From Agapanthus africanus (Eukaryota > Streptophyta > Magnoliopsida > Asparagales > Amaryllidaceae), in the NCBI GenBank assembly GCA_030015575.1, contig CM057339.1:695342761-695406760 (forward strand): a DNA stretch of 64,000 nt. Direction: 5' to 3'. Positions 44,151 through 57,082 of this stretch are shown in pieces; positions within the stretch are counted from its first letter, which is position 1, and each line of letters opens with the position of its first letter. A program made the position numbers and the translations under genes. The notes beneath the pieces were generated by a model. The model was not told the DNA's origin and did not search any database. It saw only the letters and a list, made by a program, of their open reading frames with translations.

Positions 44151-47100
44151 AAAAAATCCATTTTTAATAAAACTGTGGCGAGTCTAGAACAATATTTCTA
44201 TTAATCTTCCAGATGGTAGAAAGTCAACCCTCGTCGTAGCCTGGGTCAACCCACAAACAGCCATTACAGAAACGTGCCTTGTGTTATCCAGAGTCTGGTT
44301 TTAATCATAAGCCGGACAACTCCCCGTACCTTAACAATGTTAAGATATGAACTGTACTATATCCAATATAGAATCAGAGGCACTGATTTAATTGAACCAG
44401 ATTCAAATCATGCAGCTGTCTCCAGTGCATGTCAACTAAATGGAAGGAGGCCGATCAGCGTTACTCAACTTAGGAATGCTTCCAATTATGAGTAACCTGA
44501 AAGAGAAGTAATTTCTCTTTATCATTACTATCAACTGAATACCATACACAAGTATCTACATCTTCGATCACTTTGAAGAATCCCCATACTTGCTACACCT
44601 GGTTCTCTACTCTATTCAAATACCTATAACTCCTCAAAACTTAGACCCTGTGTTTCTACGAAACACATGTCTAAGAACTAGAGAAGTTAAAAGTAAACAG
44701 AATATAGTATGAGGACCAACCTCTCTGTCCTAATGGACACTGGGCAACATACAATACTCTGTATGAGTCCGCTGAGTCTAACAACTCTTTCACTGTGTGT
44801 CGTAGGTTGAAAACAGTACTTATGGTTAAGAAGAATTACACTGCTGTTTAATGCTCCTTACCTAACCATCCACTGATATAGGTAAATGTCATCGACATAA
44901 TATCAAAAGGTATATCTCACTCTATGAAAATAGACGTACAGATATATCAATTTGAAATTGGTGCATAACAGCGGATATCCAAAACCAAATATTTGCCGAC
45001 CGGCAAACAGCCCAGGTGATCTCCTCAAATATCACCGATTACAACGAATCCCGATATAATGAGGATGATCACCCAATTTCCAATGACTTACTCCCACTCA
45101 TCATCTGTAAAACCATACAGATGTGAGAATCATACCTGGTAAATACATACCCTGGAGCAAGTGTCTAATCGGGAAATCAGTTTTCATTTAACAGTACACA
45201 GTGAAACTGAAACATTGAAATGTTTCGATGGGGTATCCTGGTATTTCTAGTAATGTCTCTACTATTATCCAGATTCACAACTATAACCGTATAATTCTTT
45301 GCCACCTCTCCAAATCCCTTTATATGTCTTTAGTTATTACCTTCTACACACCCCTTAGGCCAAATGGTTTTCTTCCTTCCCTACCGTTCGGCACCAGCCT
45401 ATGGTTTGGAAGAAGACTATCCAATAAGCATAATGGGTGTACTGTCCTAGTCCTAGGAGCACTCGCAATGCGAGAGAAGGTGAAGATAAAAGACAACCGA
45501 ATAAACCTTATTCCTATTTCTCCTGGACCAGAATCCATCCCCGAAATGGAACAAGTTCCTTTCGAGTTCGTATATAACCATACGATGGAGTATCCAATAA
45601 ACTGTGGATCTTCGTAGTGATACGGAGTGTCCTGGAGAAATACAAAGGTTATTTTAGGATTGGCGAAGAAATACTTGGTTTAGTCGTGAATATCAGTCGC
45701 AATTTACTTTGCCCTCTTACTTATCCCTTGCTTTGTCTTAACTTAATACCTTCTGCACACCATCGTTATGCTAATTGGTTTTCTTCATTCCCTACTGTTC
45801 GGCACCAGCCTAAAGTTTGGAAGAAGACTATCCAATTTGCGTAATAGGTGTACTATCTCCTAAACCAAGGAGTACTCACAACTTGAGAGAAGGTAAAAGG
45901 GAAAAGACAACTGAATAATCCTATTCATTTTCTCCAGAACCGGCAACCATCCTCGAATTCCTTCTAGTTCGTATCTAACCATACGATGGCTTTGTCCAAT
46001 GGAAGTGGACGTTCGCAGTAATGCGGGGTGTCCTGGAGAAAAGGGTAAGAGTAGGAGTGGCAATGAGGTCTGCAACTCTGACAATCCAAAAGCCAGTGTT
46101 AAGAAGGTTCGGTCAACTTGGTCACTGAGTCATAGTTTTAGGGTCGGGTCAATGGTCGCTGCCAGAAAGAGAGAAAAGAAACACTCAGCGTGCACTCTAT
46201 CCTAGATCAGAATGGTTACCAATTTATCCAATCTGGAAACCTCCCACTGTACCTCAAATTCTCCTCCAAACCTGAAAGAAGAATTAGTCGGGGTCACCCG
46301 AGGAGTAAACTAACTCATCAGTGGGAATCGGGATCCAACTATCATCGCATGATATCGTGACGGAATCCGCTCACACTATCACACTCCAGAAGGTATGCGC
46401 ATATCTGGCAAGTTTCAGTTTTTTTGAAACTCCCGATGTGATTTTTACCCCATGCTCTTATGACCTTGACTTTGGCCAACAAATCTTAAGTCACATGTCA
46501 AGTTCTGCCCGTCATTCTCCAGGTTAATTTGAGCCCACCCGTACAAGCCCTTGACTTTGGCCAAAAAGGCTATACGACTGCCCCAAACCAACGCATCTAT
46601 CTATGCTGCATATGAATAACCAACAGCTACCCAACACTGTGCCTTGACTTTGGCCAACAAACACAGCTTGAATACTATTGACTACCCATATGAAACGACG
46701 GAGGGCTACGAATGGTTTCTGGCGAAAACCTTTAACGTAATGAACTTGATATCGTTGAAGGAACTGATAGCTTTTTAGAAAATATAGTGACGAAAACCTT
46801 TACTAAAGAGGTCACTCCCGGTGAAGGGATCTCGGCTCTTTCCCCGTAGAATGGGGTGCAGGATATTCCAAATGAATACCACGATGCAAAGCAAAAGTAA
46901 TCGGCTATAGTGAAGTTAATGCCCTGACGCAAACTTCTGTCCAAGGGGTCACTCCAGGTGAAGGGATCTCGGCCCTTGCCTCGTCGACTGAGGAGCAGGA
47001 TATTCCAAATGAATACCACGATGCAAAACAAAAATGAACGTCCTTGCAATAACAACTTTTTGAAAAGTGTTCCAACAACATCAGAATAGGTTTATTTTAA

Positions 47101-48460
47101 CTTGCGTTGATCCGAATCAACGCAGTCCCATCAATTGATCACACCACAAAGAACGAAAATATACTGATGTACGTATATGCCATCGGCATTCGCCACTGGG
47201 TCCCGTCATCACCCGTTAGGTTAGCTAACTAACGGCAGAGCGGGGACTGGACTAGCGCGGATGAAAAGCATATACAACATCTACTAATATATATACCAAT
47301 ATATTATATTCGCTCAAGGCATGATAAAATGCAACATCACAGAAATGTACAGCATCACAGAACAATACAGATATCTGGGATCCCCGGGTTTCACAGAGCC
47401 ACTGCTGAAACCCGACGTTCCCCTGGTCGTGTGGATAGCCTGTGCAATGAAATCCTAGACCCCTACGGGCGCGGCAAGCTACCCGCCAAAACCTGAAGTG
47501 AGGCAGCCCCATTCAGCGCCGTGAATGGACCACCCAGCACTTCACGGAATCCGGTAACTTGGGCTCCCCTCCTGGGTCAACCTGTACCCCCTACGAGTGC
47601 GGCGAATAGCCCGCCAATTCTAGAGCGAAGCCCCCTCCGTCCCAATGCCATGAGATGCGGGCTTGTTGCCCTCCAGAACCCGGCTATCCGTGCACCCCTC
47701 CGCGGGGTAATCCTAGTACAGAAAGTAAAATATACATACACCGGGTACATCGACCGCAACCAGGTCGTGCCCCAAAAGAATAATACAAAGAGGCAGTGAC
47801 GGCAGTCCACATGTCGGACGCTCGCCCCGCAATATCAAATGTACATATAAAACAAAACTGTGCTAGCATTGCATCCAGGCTATCCCCCACGACCGATCCG
47901 CAACATCACAGCAAAATCACAAAACATCAACGTGAAAGTCACGTTCGCAAATCCGTCTAACCGGGCTATAGCAGTTAGACTGGATTTACCGATCGAGTGA
48001 CATTCACGGTCGCAGATATAATGTAAATACTGTGAAAAAATGTGTTTAAAATATCCGATTGATCAAAAAAATTAACAATTGGGCCCCCAAGCATTACTGT
48101 AGCAGATCAGGAAATTCTGGGCCCAATATTAATATTCCAAAACCCCAAATTTAACCCATGAAGCCTACTGGAAAAATTGTACACACTGATCCATCAATAC
48201 CGCGGCAGAACCGCGACAACAAGTAGGATTTTGCCGCGGTTCCGCGCTCCCCTGAAGAGATCAGTGTCTCGAATTTCTACAGTAGTCTTAGGTCTTCCAG
48301 CACAGTACTTTTATACAACCTGAAAAATTTTTGGAGACAAAAAAATTTCAACAGAAAACTGTCGCTAGCAAAAATGTAGATTTTGGAATTTTGGTCGATC
48401 GGAAATGCAAAACATATTAAACCAAGCTAGACTAAGTTAATGGCAAGGCTTTGATACCAC
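44151..48460 (-). other. Element C: long leader with internal repeats, no gag found
   Basis: No gene supported. Contains paired blocks with GTTCGGCACCAGCCTA (about 45387 and 45800), three CCTTGACTTTGGCC units (46464, 46549, 46642) and two AAGGGATCTCGGC units (about 46834 and 46963). It also has the GC-rich block AGCGGGGACTGGACTAGCG near 47240. All are shared with B in the same order. The primer site TGGTATCAAAGCC lies at 48448-48460 in element sense, next to the LTR. Confidence 0.78.
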
Positions 48461-50685
48461 TGTAAGTGTACGGCGGCGCCCCGGCCGTCAATCCGACGGC
48501 CAAATGCGGAAGCGGTGATAAACTTTAATTTTGCGAACTTAGCAAACCGGCACCACCACGCACTAAACCCCGGATCGGGCCATTAAACTAGTCCTAGCTA
48601 ACAACAAGATAGGGAAGAGATATACCGAGTGATCCGAGTCCTCCGGTCTTCTCGTCGCCGTCCAGATCTCCTGCGGAAACTCCGGTGGTCGCCTCCTCGC
48701 CGGAAGGGCACCACGTAGCCGGATTCTTTTACGGGCTCCCACCTCTATATCGAGGCAACTCGGGCGCGAAGTTGGCTAGCTGACGCGTCCAAGGGATGCT
48801 ATAGATATAGTGTAGAAGCTTGTCTCTTTGGGGGTTATGAGGTTGCCATGGTTGGAGGAATTTTGCACTAGAATTTCATGGATGCTTGATGGAGAAAAAT
48901 TGAGCATGCATGAAAATGAGCTCGGCAACAAGAAGAAAAAGCTCACTGGAAAAATGAAATGAAGCAAGCTCTCTTATGAATGAATGTGTGTATGAATTAA
49001 TACCAAAGAAAAAAGAAATTCCTTCACTGCACAAACAAATGGAAAGGGGGTCCACCAAAATAAGCAAGAAGGAAATTAATTCACACACACAAAATAAAAC
49101 ACTCCCCTCATCCTCCCAACAGTGGCCGGCCCATACCAACATATCCATCACAAATTCACATCAAACCCATACCCTCTCTTATCTCAATTAATGCAAGTGA
49201 TGGTGCATCAAAAGAAAAAAAAAAGAAAAGGAATCAAAAGATGCAATCAAAATCTCTCATCTCATAAATAAACCCTCCACAAAATGTTATTTGCAAACTG
49301 CAAATAACACCCTCCAACGAAAAGTCCGGCCGTGAAGGAACAATGAAAAAACCGGCCGGAACGGAATGCAAACTGGCAACCCCAGAAAACTGGTCCCATA
49401 ATAAATTACAGGAAAACCCCGATACTGTGCATACACATCCGCATTTGTATTCCGACCGAAATACAAATGCAAAGAGACAAAACTACACTGTCAAATACTA
49501 GGATCCGGCTTAAGCCAAAACCGGCTAGTAAAAACCGTCCGATCACCATCCGTGCAATACCGCACGTATCTGATCGAACCCTGCCATATCTCCATACGGC
49601 CTCTACAGCTTTTCGCCCGAAAGCTGAGTAACTAAAAGTGTGGTGGACTCTAAAGACTCGTCAATACTATGGCTGTGGATTTAACCACTAGCACGTCAGA
49701 GGTATAAGCCAATACGTGACGGGCCACCAGCTATTGACTAAAAGGGACGTCGATGAGTGAACTCATCCTGACACCCTACTGAGCCTGTCAGTGACAATAT
49801 CCGTACAGTCCGGTCCGTTCGTCTATAAGCATCGCATGTCGGGCCTAGGGGGTTGGTAAAAGTCAGACCCCCAAAAGCGGTACAAGTCGTGTCGGAGTGT
49901 AGCCCAGAACACCCTGAGATACTACTGGAATACCTACCAGTAAATCTCCTGCCTTGGCCAAGGACTTCGTGTAATGGATCTCCTAGACACAGCGCGACCT
50001 CACCCCCAATACCGGGAGAGACGAACCCCTGAAGATCCGCTCACTGCCTCCATGTGGTTCGGGACTGTACCCAACTAAAACTTGTTTGCACGACTCCTTG
50101 GAGCCGTGGTAGGGTAGTAATCAAAGCACAGTGGGAACTCACACGAGAAAAATGATGATCCCCAGGTCGATGAACTAACCTGTACACATGTCACCTGGGA
50201 ACTGCTATCTGACGTCAGGTATAAGACCAACTAGCATGTTCCCGGCGAGTCCTGTCCGGTGTACTCATAACCCAATGAGCACCTGTATACATCTTAGGTG
50301 AACCAACTGACACCAGTGGCTTGTGAGACCGGCCACCGCCCCTCGTCGGGGTCTCGACTGTATACACTAGTCTACTCTGGAGAATCGATGCCCTGTCTCG
50401 AAACTCCTACGACTAGGGACCTTTTAAGGATGTGCTTATAGACTCCAGCTCTCACTTATATGATCGCCCTCATACTGCTGGCAGTCAAGCAAGAATCCTA
50501 GGGGCTCTATCAACGTGCAATAGCGACATGTCAGGTCGCCTAAAGCAGTACACAATGATAAAGGTAAACCAGATAGCATACTATCATCTCGAGTAAGACT
50601 GTCCTACCGGGATAGGTCCTCCCTCAATCATTGCAATCACGTGCCTGTGATCCAATAATTGACTCTGAGGGCACTATCTCCAACA
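48461..50685 (-). repeat. 5' LTR of element C (2225 bp)
   Basis: Runs from TGTAAGTGTACGG to ATCTCCAACA on the plus strand. Nearly identical to 40507-42732. Its left edge is fixed by the primer site and its right edge by the TGATT duplication. Confidence 0.95.
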
Positions 50686-52714
50686 TGATTGAGCCAGGGC
50701 CTATACCAATATGACAGTCTTGCTCGAGATGATAGTTTGCTATCTGGTTTGTCTTTATCATCGTATACATGCTTTAGTTCACTATTGCATGATGATAGAG
50801 CCCGTAGGATTCTTGCTTGACTACCAGCAGTATGATGGCGATCATATACGTGGGAGCTGGGGTCTGTAAGCACATCCTTAAAGTGTCCCTAGTCGTGGGA
50901 GTTTCGAGACAGGGCATCGATACTCCAGAGTAGACTAGTGTATACAGTCGAGACCCCGACGAGGGGCGGTGGCCGGTCTCACAAGCCACTGGTGTCAGTT
51001 TGATCACCTAAATATGTATACAGGTGCTCATTGGGTTATGAGTACACCGGACAGGACTCGCCGGGAACCTGCTAATTGGTATTATACATATCGTCAGATA
51101 GCAGTTCCCTGGTGACATGTGTACAGGTTAGTTCATCGACCTGAGGTCGTCATTTGTCTCGTGTGAGTTCCCACTGTGCTTTGATTTCTACCCTACCACG
51201 GCTCAAAGGAGTCGTGCAAACAGGTCTTTTTTGGGTACAGTCCCGAGCCACATGGAGGCAAGTGAGCGGATCGGCAGGGGATTCGTCTCTCCCGGTATTG
51301 GGGGTGAGATCGCGCTGTGTCTAGGAGAGCCATTACACAAAGCTCTCGGCCGAGGAAGGAGATTTACTGGTAGGTACTCCAGTAGTATCTCAGGGTGTTC
51401 TGGGCCACTCTCTGACACGACTTATACTGCTATTTGGGGGTCTGACGTTACCAGCCCCTAGGCAGATATGCGATACTCATAGACGAACGGACCGGACTGT
51501 ATGTATATTGTCACTGTTAGGCTCAGTAGGGTTTTTGGATGAGTTCGCTCGTCAGCTTCCCTTCCAATCAATACATAGGCATACCGTTACGTACAGCTTG
51601 TACCTCTGACGTGCTAGAGGTTATATCCAGTGCCAGTGTGTTGATGAGTCATTAGAGTCCCCCACAGACACTTTCCCAAGTTCGGGCGAAACGTTGTAGA
51701 GGCCGTATGGTTGTATGGCAAGGTTCGGAAAATGCACGTGCGTTTTCGCACGTGTCATATTTCGGACAGATAATACTGGTCGGCTTTGGTTTAAGCCGGA
51801 TCCGAGTATTATACTGTGTAGATATAATATCTTTGTCTCAGATGCATTTGTATTCGGTCGTAATACAAATGCTGGTATGTTTATACCATTACGGGGTTAT
51901 CCTGAAATTAGTTTCAGGATCACTTTTGGAAGTTGCCAGTTTCCAGTTTTCTATCAGCCGTATTTAACATTCAGTTAAATGCGGATTTATCTTTTCTTGA
52001 GATGAGTGTAGAAGCTTCTAGATGGTGACTAGGATGGTGAGGTGGCTTAGTGCATTAATGGAGCATTTATGAGTTGATGACTATGTGTTATGAATCATTT
52101 GTTCATTCAATGAGTTCATACTAGGTGTATTAGTGACTCATTCTCTTCATTAATGGTTGTAGTTACCTCCCCCCTCCTACACTCACCTCTCCGTGACCTA
52201 TAAGTGGCCGGCCCCTCTTCTATGATGAGAGGATGGTTGTTGATTCAAAAAGATTAGGGTTTTGACTTCATGGAAATTTAAGATATTCATTTCTCATTTC
52301 AGTTGAATCCAAAAGGCAACTTCATTAACCGTTCGTCCATAGTCTTGGACGTAACGAGACAAAGTGTTCTACTCATTCTCTACATCAATCTTGGTCATCT
52401 CTTTTAGCAAACTTGATGATCGAGTTGCCTCGGTTCATAGGCGGGAGCCCGTTTAAAGATCCGTCGACGTGGTACCACCTGGACGAGAAGACTGGAGATT
52501 CAGGAGATTGGAGCAGCCGCAACAAAGCGTAGGATGATGGTTGAAGACCGAAGGACTCGGATCGTTCGGTATAACTCTTCTACCCACTTTCTAGTTTGTT
52601 AGTTTAGCTTTAATGGCAGATCCGGGTTATAGTACGCGATAGCGCCAGTTGTAAAAAGTTTTTGTTCTGCATTTGGCGTCTGTTAGACAGCCGGGGCGCT
52701 ACCGTGGACTTACA
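50686..52714 (+). repeat. 3' LTR of B, remaining part
   Basis: Begins with the duplicated TGATT, then matches 9619-11642 of the 5' LTR to the end ACTTACA. Carries the same hairpin cluster (51736-51985) and TATA-like site as the 5' LTR. Confidence 0.94.
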
Positions 52715-54253
52715 ACTTGACACTGTCACTTCGCCTCGAGTGTGTTCCCACTGCACTTTGTTTACTACCCTACCACGGCTCAAAGGAGTCGTGCAAACAG
52801 GTAGTTTTTGGCTGCAGTCCCGAAGCACTTGGAGGCAGTGACGGTTAGACAAGATTCGTCTCTCCCGTTATTGGGGTTGACATCGCGCTGTGTCTAGGAG
52901 AGCCATTACACAAGTAGTCCCTGGCCAGGGCAAGCGAGATATACTGGTAGGTTTCCAGTGTTATCTCAGGGTGTTCTGGGCTACACTCCGACACGACTTG
53001 TACCGCTTTTAGGGGACTGACGTTTACCGCCCCTCTAGGCCCACCATGCGATGTATCAGACGAACAGACCGGACTGTACGGAGATTGTCACATTCAGGCT
53101 CAGTAGGAGTTCAGATGGGTTTACCTCGTCAGTCTTCTTGTCGGCATCTACTTGGGGACCGTTACGTACAGCTAGTGCTGTTTGCGGTCTGTGGTTAAAC
53201 CCACTGCCAGCGTAGTGTCGAGTCTTTAGAGTCCCACACAGAGGGTTATTCGCCTTTGGGCAAAACAGAGTAGAGGTCGCATGGTTTTGTGACAGGGTTC
53301 GTTCTCATCCGCGCACTTGTGCACGTTTGGCGTCCGGACGGATATTACTAGCGGGCTCTGGTTTGAGCCAGATCTTAGTATGTGTTTTGGGGGTTAGTTT
53401 TATCTCATAGTATTCATGTTCCTCGGAACACGATTGTGGGTGTGTATGCACAGTTGATTGAGGCGGAGGAAGAGGTTTTTCATTAGGGTCTTGGAACGGG
53501 TGTGTATGCACAGTTGACAGTCGTCTTTTTCCAAACCCTAATGAATTTGTGATATATCAATTAATAATATTAATTAAATGAAATTGTGGCATGGTTGGAT
53601 TTGTTGACTTGTTGACCAAGGTTGACCGTGGTTGAAACATTGACTATCATCATTACACATCAAAGATGCTCTTTGATTCTAATAAAAACCATTTAATTTG
53701 AAATGATAATAGTCTTATCAAACCTTCCATCAACTTTTTCATTTTGATTAATTTTATTAATCTGATAATTCACTCATATTGTTATGGTTGTAAAAAACCA
53801 TCTCATTCTATCATAACCATTCTCTCTCCTTTATTCTTCTTCTTCCTCCTCTAGTTCAAGGAGAACAATTCTCATGTGTTGAGAAACATCTCCTTAAAGA
53901 TAAAACACCCAAAGCTACTCTCTACTCTTCCTAAGGTTGAAGGTCTAGCGAGCCGGAGACATTAGTTTTCTCAAAGTTCGAGAAAGGAGCTCAAGGAAGA
54001 AACCCTCAGGTGGATCCATCTTCGACAAGAGAAGGCAACGAGGAAAGCATCATCCGACCACCATCAAGAGTCAAGAAGAAGGAGTTCAAGTTGAGGTATA
54101 ACCCCTAACTTAGTAGACAACTCTCTAGTTAGGTTGCTAGTGTGTAGTTTAGCAAAGATCCGTTTTCGTAGTCCATGTTACCCAAACCCTAAAATTCGTT
54201 TTTCACCATTTCCCCAAGCCCGAAAGAACCGGGAGAGGTAATGTGGACTTACA
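52715..54253 (+). repeat. 3' LTR of A', right piece
   Basis: Starts with the duplicated ACTTG and continues the A' LTR (reverse complement of A 6840-8390) to ATGTGGACTTACA. It is more diverged from A than the two LTRs of A are from each other, so A' is older. It holds two GGTGTGTATGCACAGTTGA units near 53438 and 53500. Confidence 0.9.
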
Positions 54254-56054
54254 CAGAGATGGTATACGGGTGCTCAGTGGAGACTGGGTACACTGAACGG
54301 ACTCGCCGAGAACTCCTAGATGGTATTATACCCATTGTCAGATAGCAGTTCTCTAGTGACACTGGTACATTTTAGTCTGTCGATCCGAGATCGTCATAGA
54401 GTCTTGTGTGATTCCCAATGTGCTTTGATTTCCACCTTACCACGTTCAAGAGATCGTGCAAAATGGTGGTTTTTGGGTACAGTCCCGAGTCACATGAAGG
54501 CAATGAGCGATAGGAGGGGATTTCGTCTCTCCCGGTATTGGGGGTTGATGTTGCGCTATGCTTGATTGGCCATAACAGGAAATCCCTGGCCAGAGTTGTT
54601 GTGATCTACTGGTAAGTGTTATCAGTAGTTTCTGAAACCGTTATGGTCCTTGCATCAGCATGACTTATCAGGCTATTGGGGTCTGACGTTTTACCACCCC
54701 CAGGCTGTGATATGCGACATATCTGACGAAGAGACCGGACTGTACGATAGTGTCACTGATTGGATTCGCAGGAGTATGAGCAGTCTTTCTTGTTGATCTT
54801 CTGATCGCTCAATACCCGGGTGGACGTTACGTTTAGCAGACCGCTTGCGGTTTGTGGGTGACTGATATGATCGCCACCTACTGCTGGCGTATTGACGAGT
54901 GTTTAGAGTCCTACACAAAGTTTTCCTGGCTCAAGCGAAACGAAGTAGGAGAACATATGTGATATGTGCGGGACCGAGATTAATACACGTATGTGATACC
55001 TTATTCTATTCTCGTGATATGTGATATCGGTCGGTTATATGTGATATAGCCGGGTTATCGGATAAGGTGTTGATTCGATAAGTTGATAAATTTGATATTA
55101 GTCGGTTGTATGTGATATAGCCGGATTATTAAATCAAGTGTTGATTTAATAATTTAATGTATAATTATATATTTTATATATTAATTTACATTAACTAATA
55201 TTAGCTCACTTAAGCATTTATTTTTCTCACTAGTGTACACTTAATATATATGTGATATATATTATTGTGTCATGCATGTTGCAACATGCTACATGGGTGT
55301 ATGAGACTTATACCATGATTATAATAATGTAAGGTTTTATTTATGTAAAGTAAATCAAATTAGTTGGAAATTGTCACATGGTTGAAGCTTGTGGAACCAT
55401 TGACCAAGTCAACTAATTTTGTTTTACTTGAAGATATTTATTAATCCAACCATTATCCAATGCCATGGTTAAGTCTCTACATGAGTTAGTATATGATATT
55501 AACTCACCCATGGTTGCTATTCTTACCACTTGATTCATTCTTCACTTGCTTCATTCCATGGTTGCTTTCTTCATCTCCTTCCTCAAGCTCTCTAGCTTTT
55601 TGGGAGGTAAAGAAAATTAGTGAGAAAATTATTTCTAAAGTGAGCAAAATTCCTACTTTATCAACCTCTTCTCTACTATTCATTTAGATTAGGTTGTTTC
55701 TTCACTAATTCCATATTAGTGAAGAGGTAGCTTGAGTTGGTGTCTTCTCTACGTAGTTCATCTTCGGCCTCGAAGATTTCAAGCAAGCTTGTTCCGTTCA
55801 TCTTGTGGAGTTTTTCCAGATTCCGGGAGTTCACTACCTGGAGCAAAGGGACTACTACACGAAGCTATTGAAGTGAAGGACCGATCTACAAAGGTTGTAT
55901 TCCTTGTTCACTTAGATGTAAAGTTGTTTACATTCTTGTTTCGTCTAATTCTCTAGTTAAGATTCTAGGTTAGGGTTCTTTAGCATGCCAATTTTTTGAA
56001 AACGGCAAGGTCGATGCCTCCTGAAACCCAGCGATGATCCTAGGGAACCCAACA
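54254..56054 (+). repeat. LTR piece E of a related Copia family
   Basis: Starts in the middle of an LTR (GGTGCTCAGTGGAGACTGGG) and matches piece F in reverse over about 54260-54930, then continues alone to GGGAACCCAACA at about 56054, a likely LTR end. The left part is missing at the A' junction, so A' probably inserted into it; this is inferred, as the other side is outside the window. No primer site follows. Incomplete remnant. Confidence 0.7.
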
Positions 56055-57082
56055 TGGGACTCTAAAGACTCGTCAATACGCCAGTAGTAGGTAATGATCA
56101 CATCAGATACCCACAAGCCGTCAGCGGTACAAGAGGGACGTAATGACTACCTAAGTATTCAACGAATACAAGATCAACAAGCAACCATCTCCAAACTCCC
56201 GTAGAGCCTATAAGCAACACTTACCGCCGGTCTCTTCGTTTGATATGTCGCATATTAAGTCTGGGGGTGGAATCGTCAGACCCCACTAACTTGATAAGCT
56301 ATGCCGATGTGTGGCCTATAACCTTTCGAGAAACTACTGATAATACTTACCATTAAATCTCATCAGTCCTAACCAGGGATTTTCTGTTATAGCCAATCAA
56401 GTATAGCGCAACATCAACTCCTAATACTGGGAGAGACAAAACCCTTCCTATCGCTCACTGCCTCCATGTGACTCAGGATTGTACCCAAAATCCACCTGTT
56501 TGCATGACTCCTTTGAGCCGTGATAGGAAGGAATTCAAAGAACGGTAGGAACCACACAAGTCACTATGACGATCTCGGGCCTACAGGCTAACCTGTACAA
56601 GTGTCACCAGAGAACTTCAATCGATGATAGGTATGGTACCATCTAGGAGTTCTCGGCGAGTCCTGATCAGTGTACCCATTCTCCAATGAGCACCTGTGTA
56701 CAATCTTTGATGTCAAACACCAATGGTTGTGGGATCAACCATCGCCCCATACAGGGTCAAGAAACGTACACACTAGTCTACTCTTGAATATCGATGCCCT
56801 ATCTCGATACTCTCTCGATTAGGAACTGTTAAAGGATGTGCTTGCGAGCTGCACAAGCCCCACTAGTATGATCTGCATCATAGTCCTGGTAGTCAAGCCA
56901 ACATCCTAAGGGCTTTATCAACATATATCAATGAGATAGTAAACTAAAACAAGTGTACATGTTAAGATAAAGCGCAACGAGATAGCATACTATCATATCG
57001 AGCAAGAAAGTCCTCTATATATTTGTCCAAGCATCCACTATAATATACAATAATGGCCTCTAGGGCATACATATTCCTAACA
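56055..57082 (-). repeat. LTR piece F, same family as E, opposite orientation
   Basis: In element sense it starts TGTTAGGAATATGTATGCCC at 57082, an Angela-like LTR start (CCCTAGAGGCCATTATTGTA), and runs left until it meets E at about 56055. Only the outer part of the LTR is present. More diverged from A than A' is. Confidence 0.75.

Larger units (their letters stand above)
40507..50685 (-). mobile_element. Element C: non-autonomous Copia-type LTR element
   Basis: A 10.2 kb minus-strand element with LTRs of about 2225 bp (40507-42732 and 48461-50685), a primer site, a polypurine tract and the target duplication TGATT. It is inserted 59 bases into the 3' LTR of B. Its LTR start TGTTGGAGATAGTGCCCTCA is nearly that of B. 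The internal 5.7 kb has a long leader with repeats and a pol remnant, but no gag, protease or integrase that I can recognise; coding is heavily broken. LTRs differ by about 1% by eye. It is young although it cannot make its own proteins. Confidence 0.94.
9560..52714 (+). mobile_element. Element B: non-autonomous Copia-type LTR element with D and C nested inside
   Basis: Plus-strand element with TG...CA LTRs of 2083 bp (9560-11642, and 40448-40506 continued at 50691-52714), a primer site, a polypurine tract and an ACTTG target duplication. Without D and C it would be about 9 kb. The leader (11643-14881) has no gag, and only a pol remnant is left at 38795-40447; coding parts are heavily broken. 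LTR starts (TGTTGGAGATAGTGCCCTCA) and leader are close to C, and leader blocks are shared with A. LTR divergence is about 1-2% by eye, so it is young in spite of the lost coding capacity. Confidence 0.92.
8923..54253 (+). mobile_element. Element A': older Angela-like Copia element, 3' end only, split by B
   Basis: A plus-strand relative of A. At 8923-9023 it keeps the last pol codons (matching ADPFTKALPQTQFERLIEMI of A). It then has the tract GTGCAAGTGGGAGA and a 3' LTR starting at 9036 with TGTTAGTGTATATGCCC. The LTR is interrupted at 9559 by B and resumes at 52715/52720, running to ACTTACA at 54253. Everything between 9560 and 52714 is the later insertion. The left part of A' was displaced by A and lies outside the window. 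Broken and incomplete. Confidence 0.9.

Noticed and set aside
45228-45617. A 129-codon frame in the C leader
   Set aside because: It runs through repeats shared with the B leader, where the frame is not kept. No domain visible.
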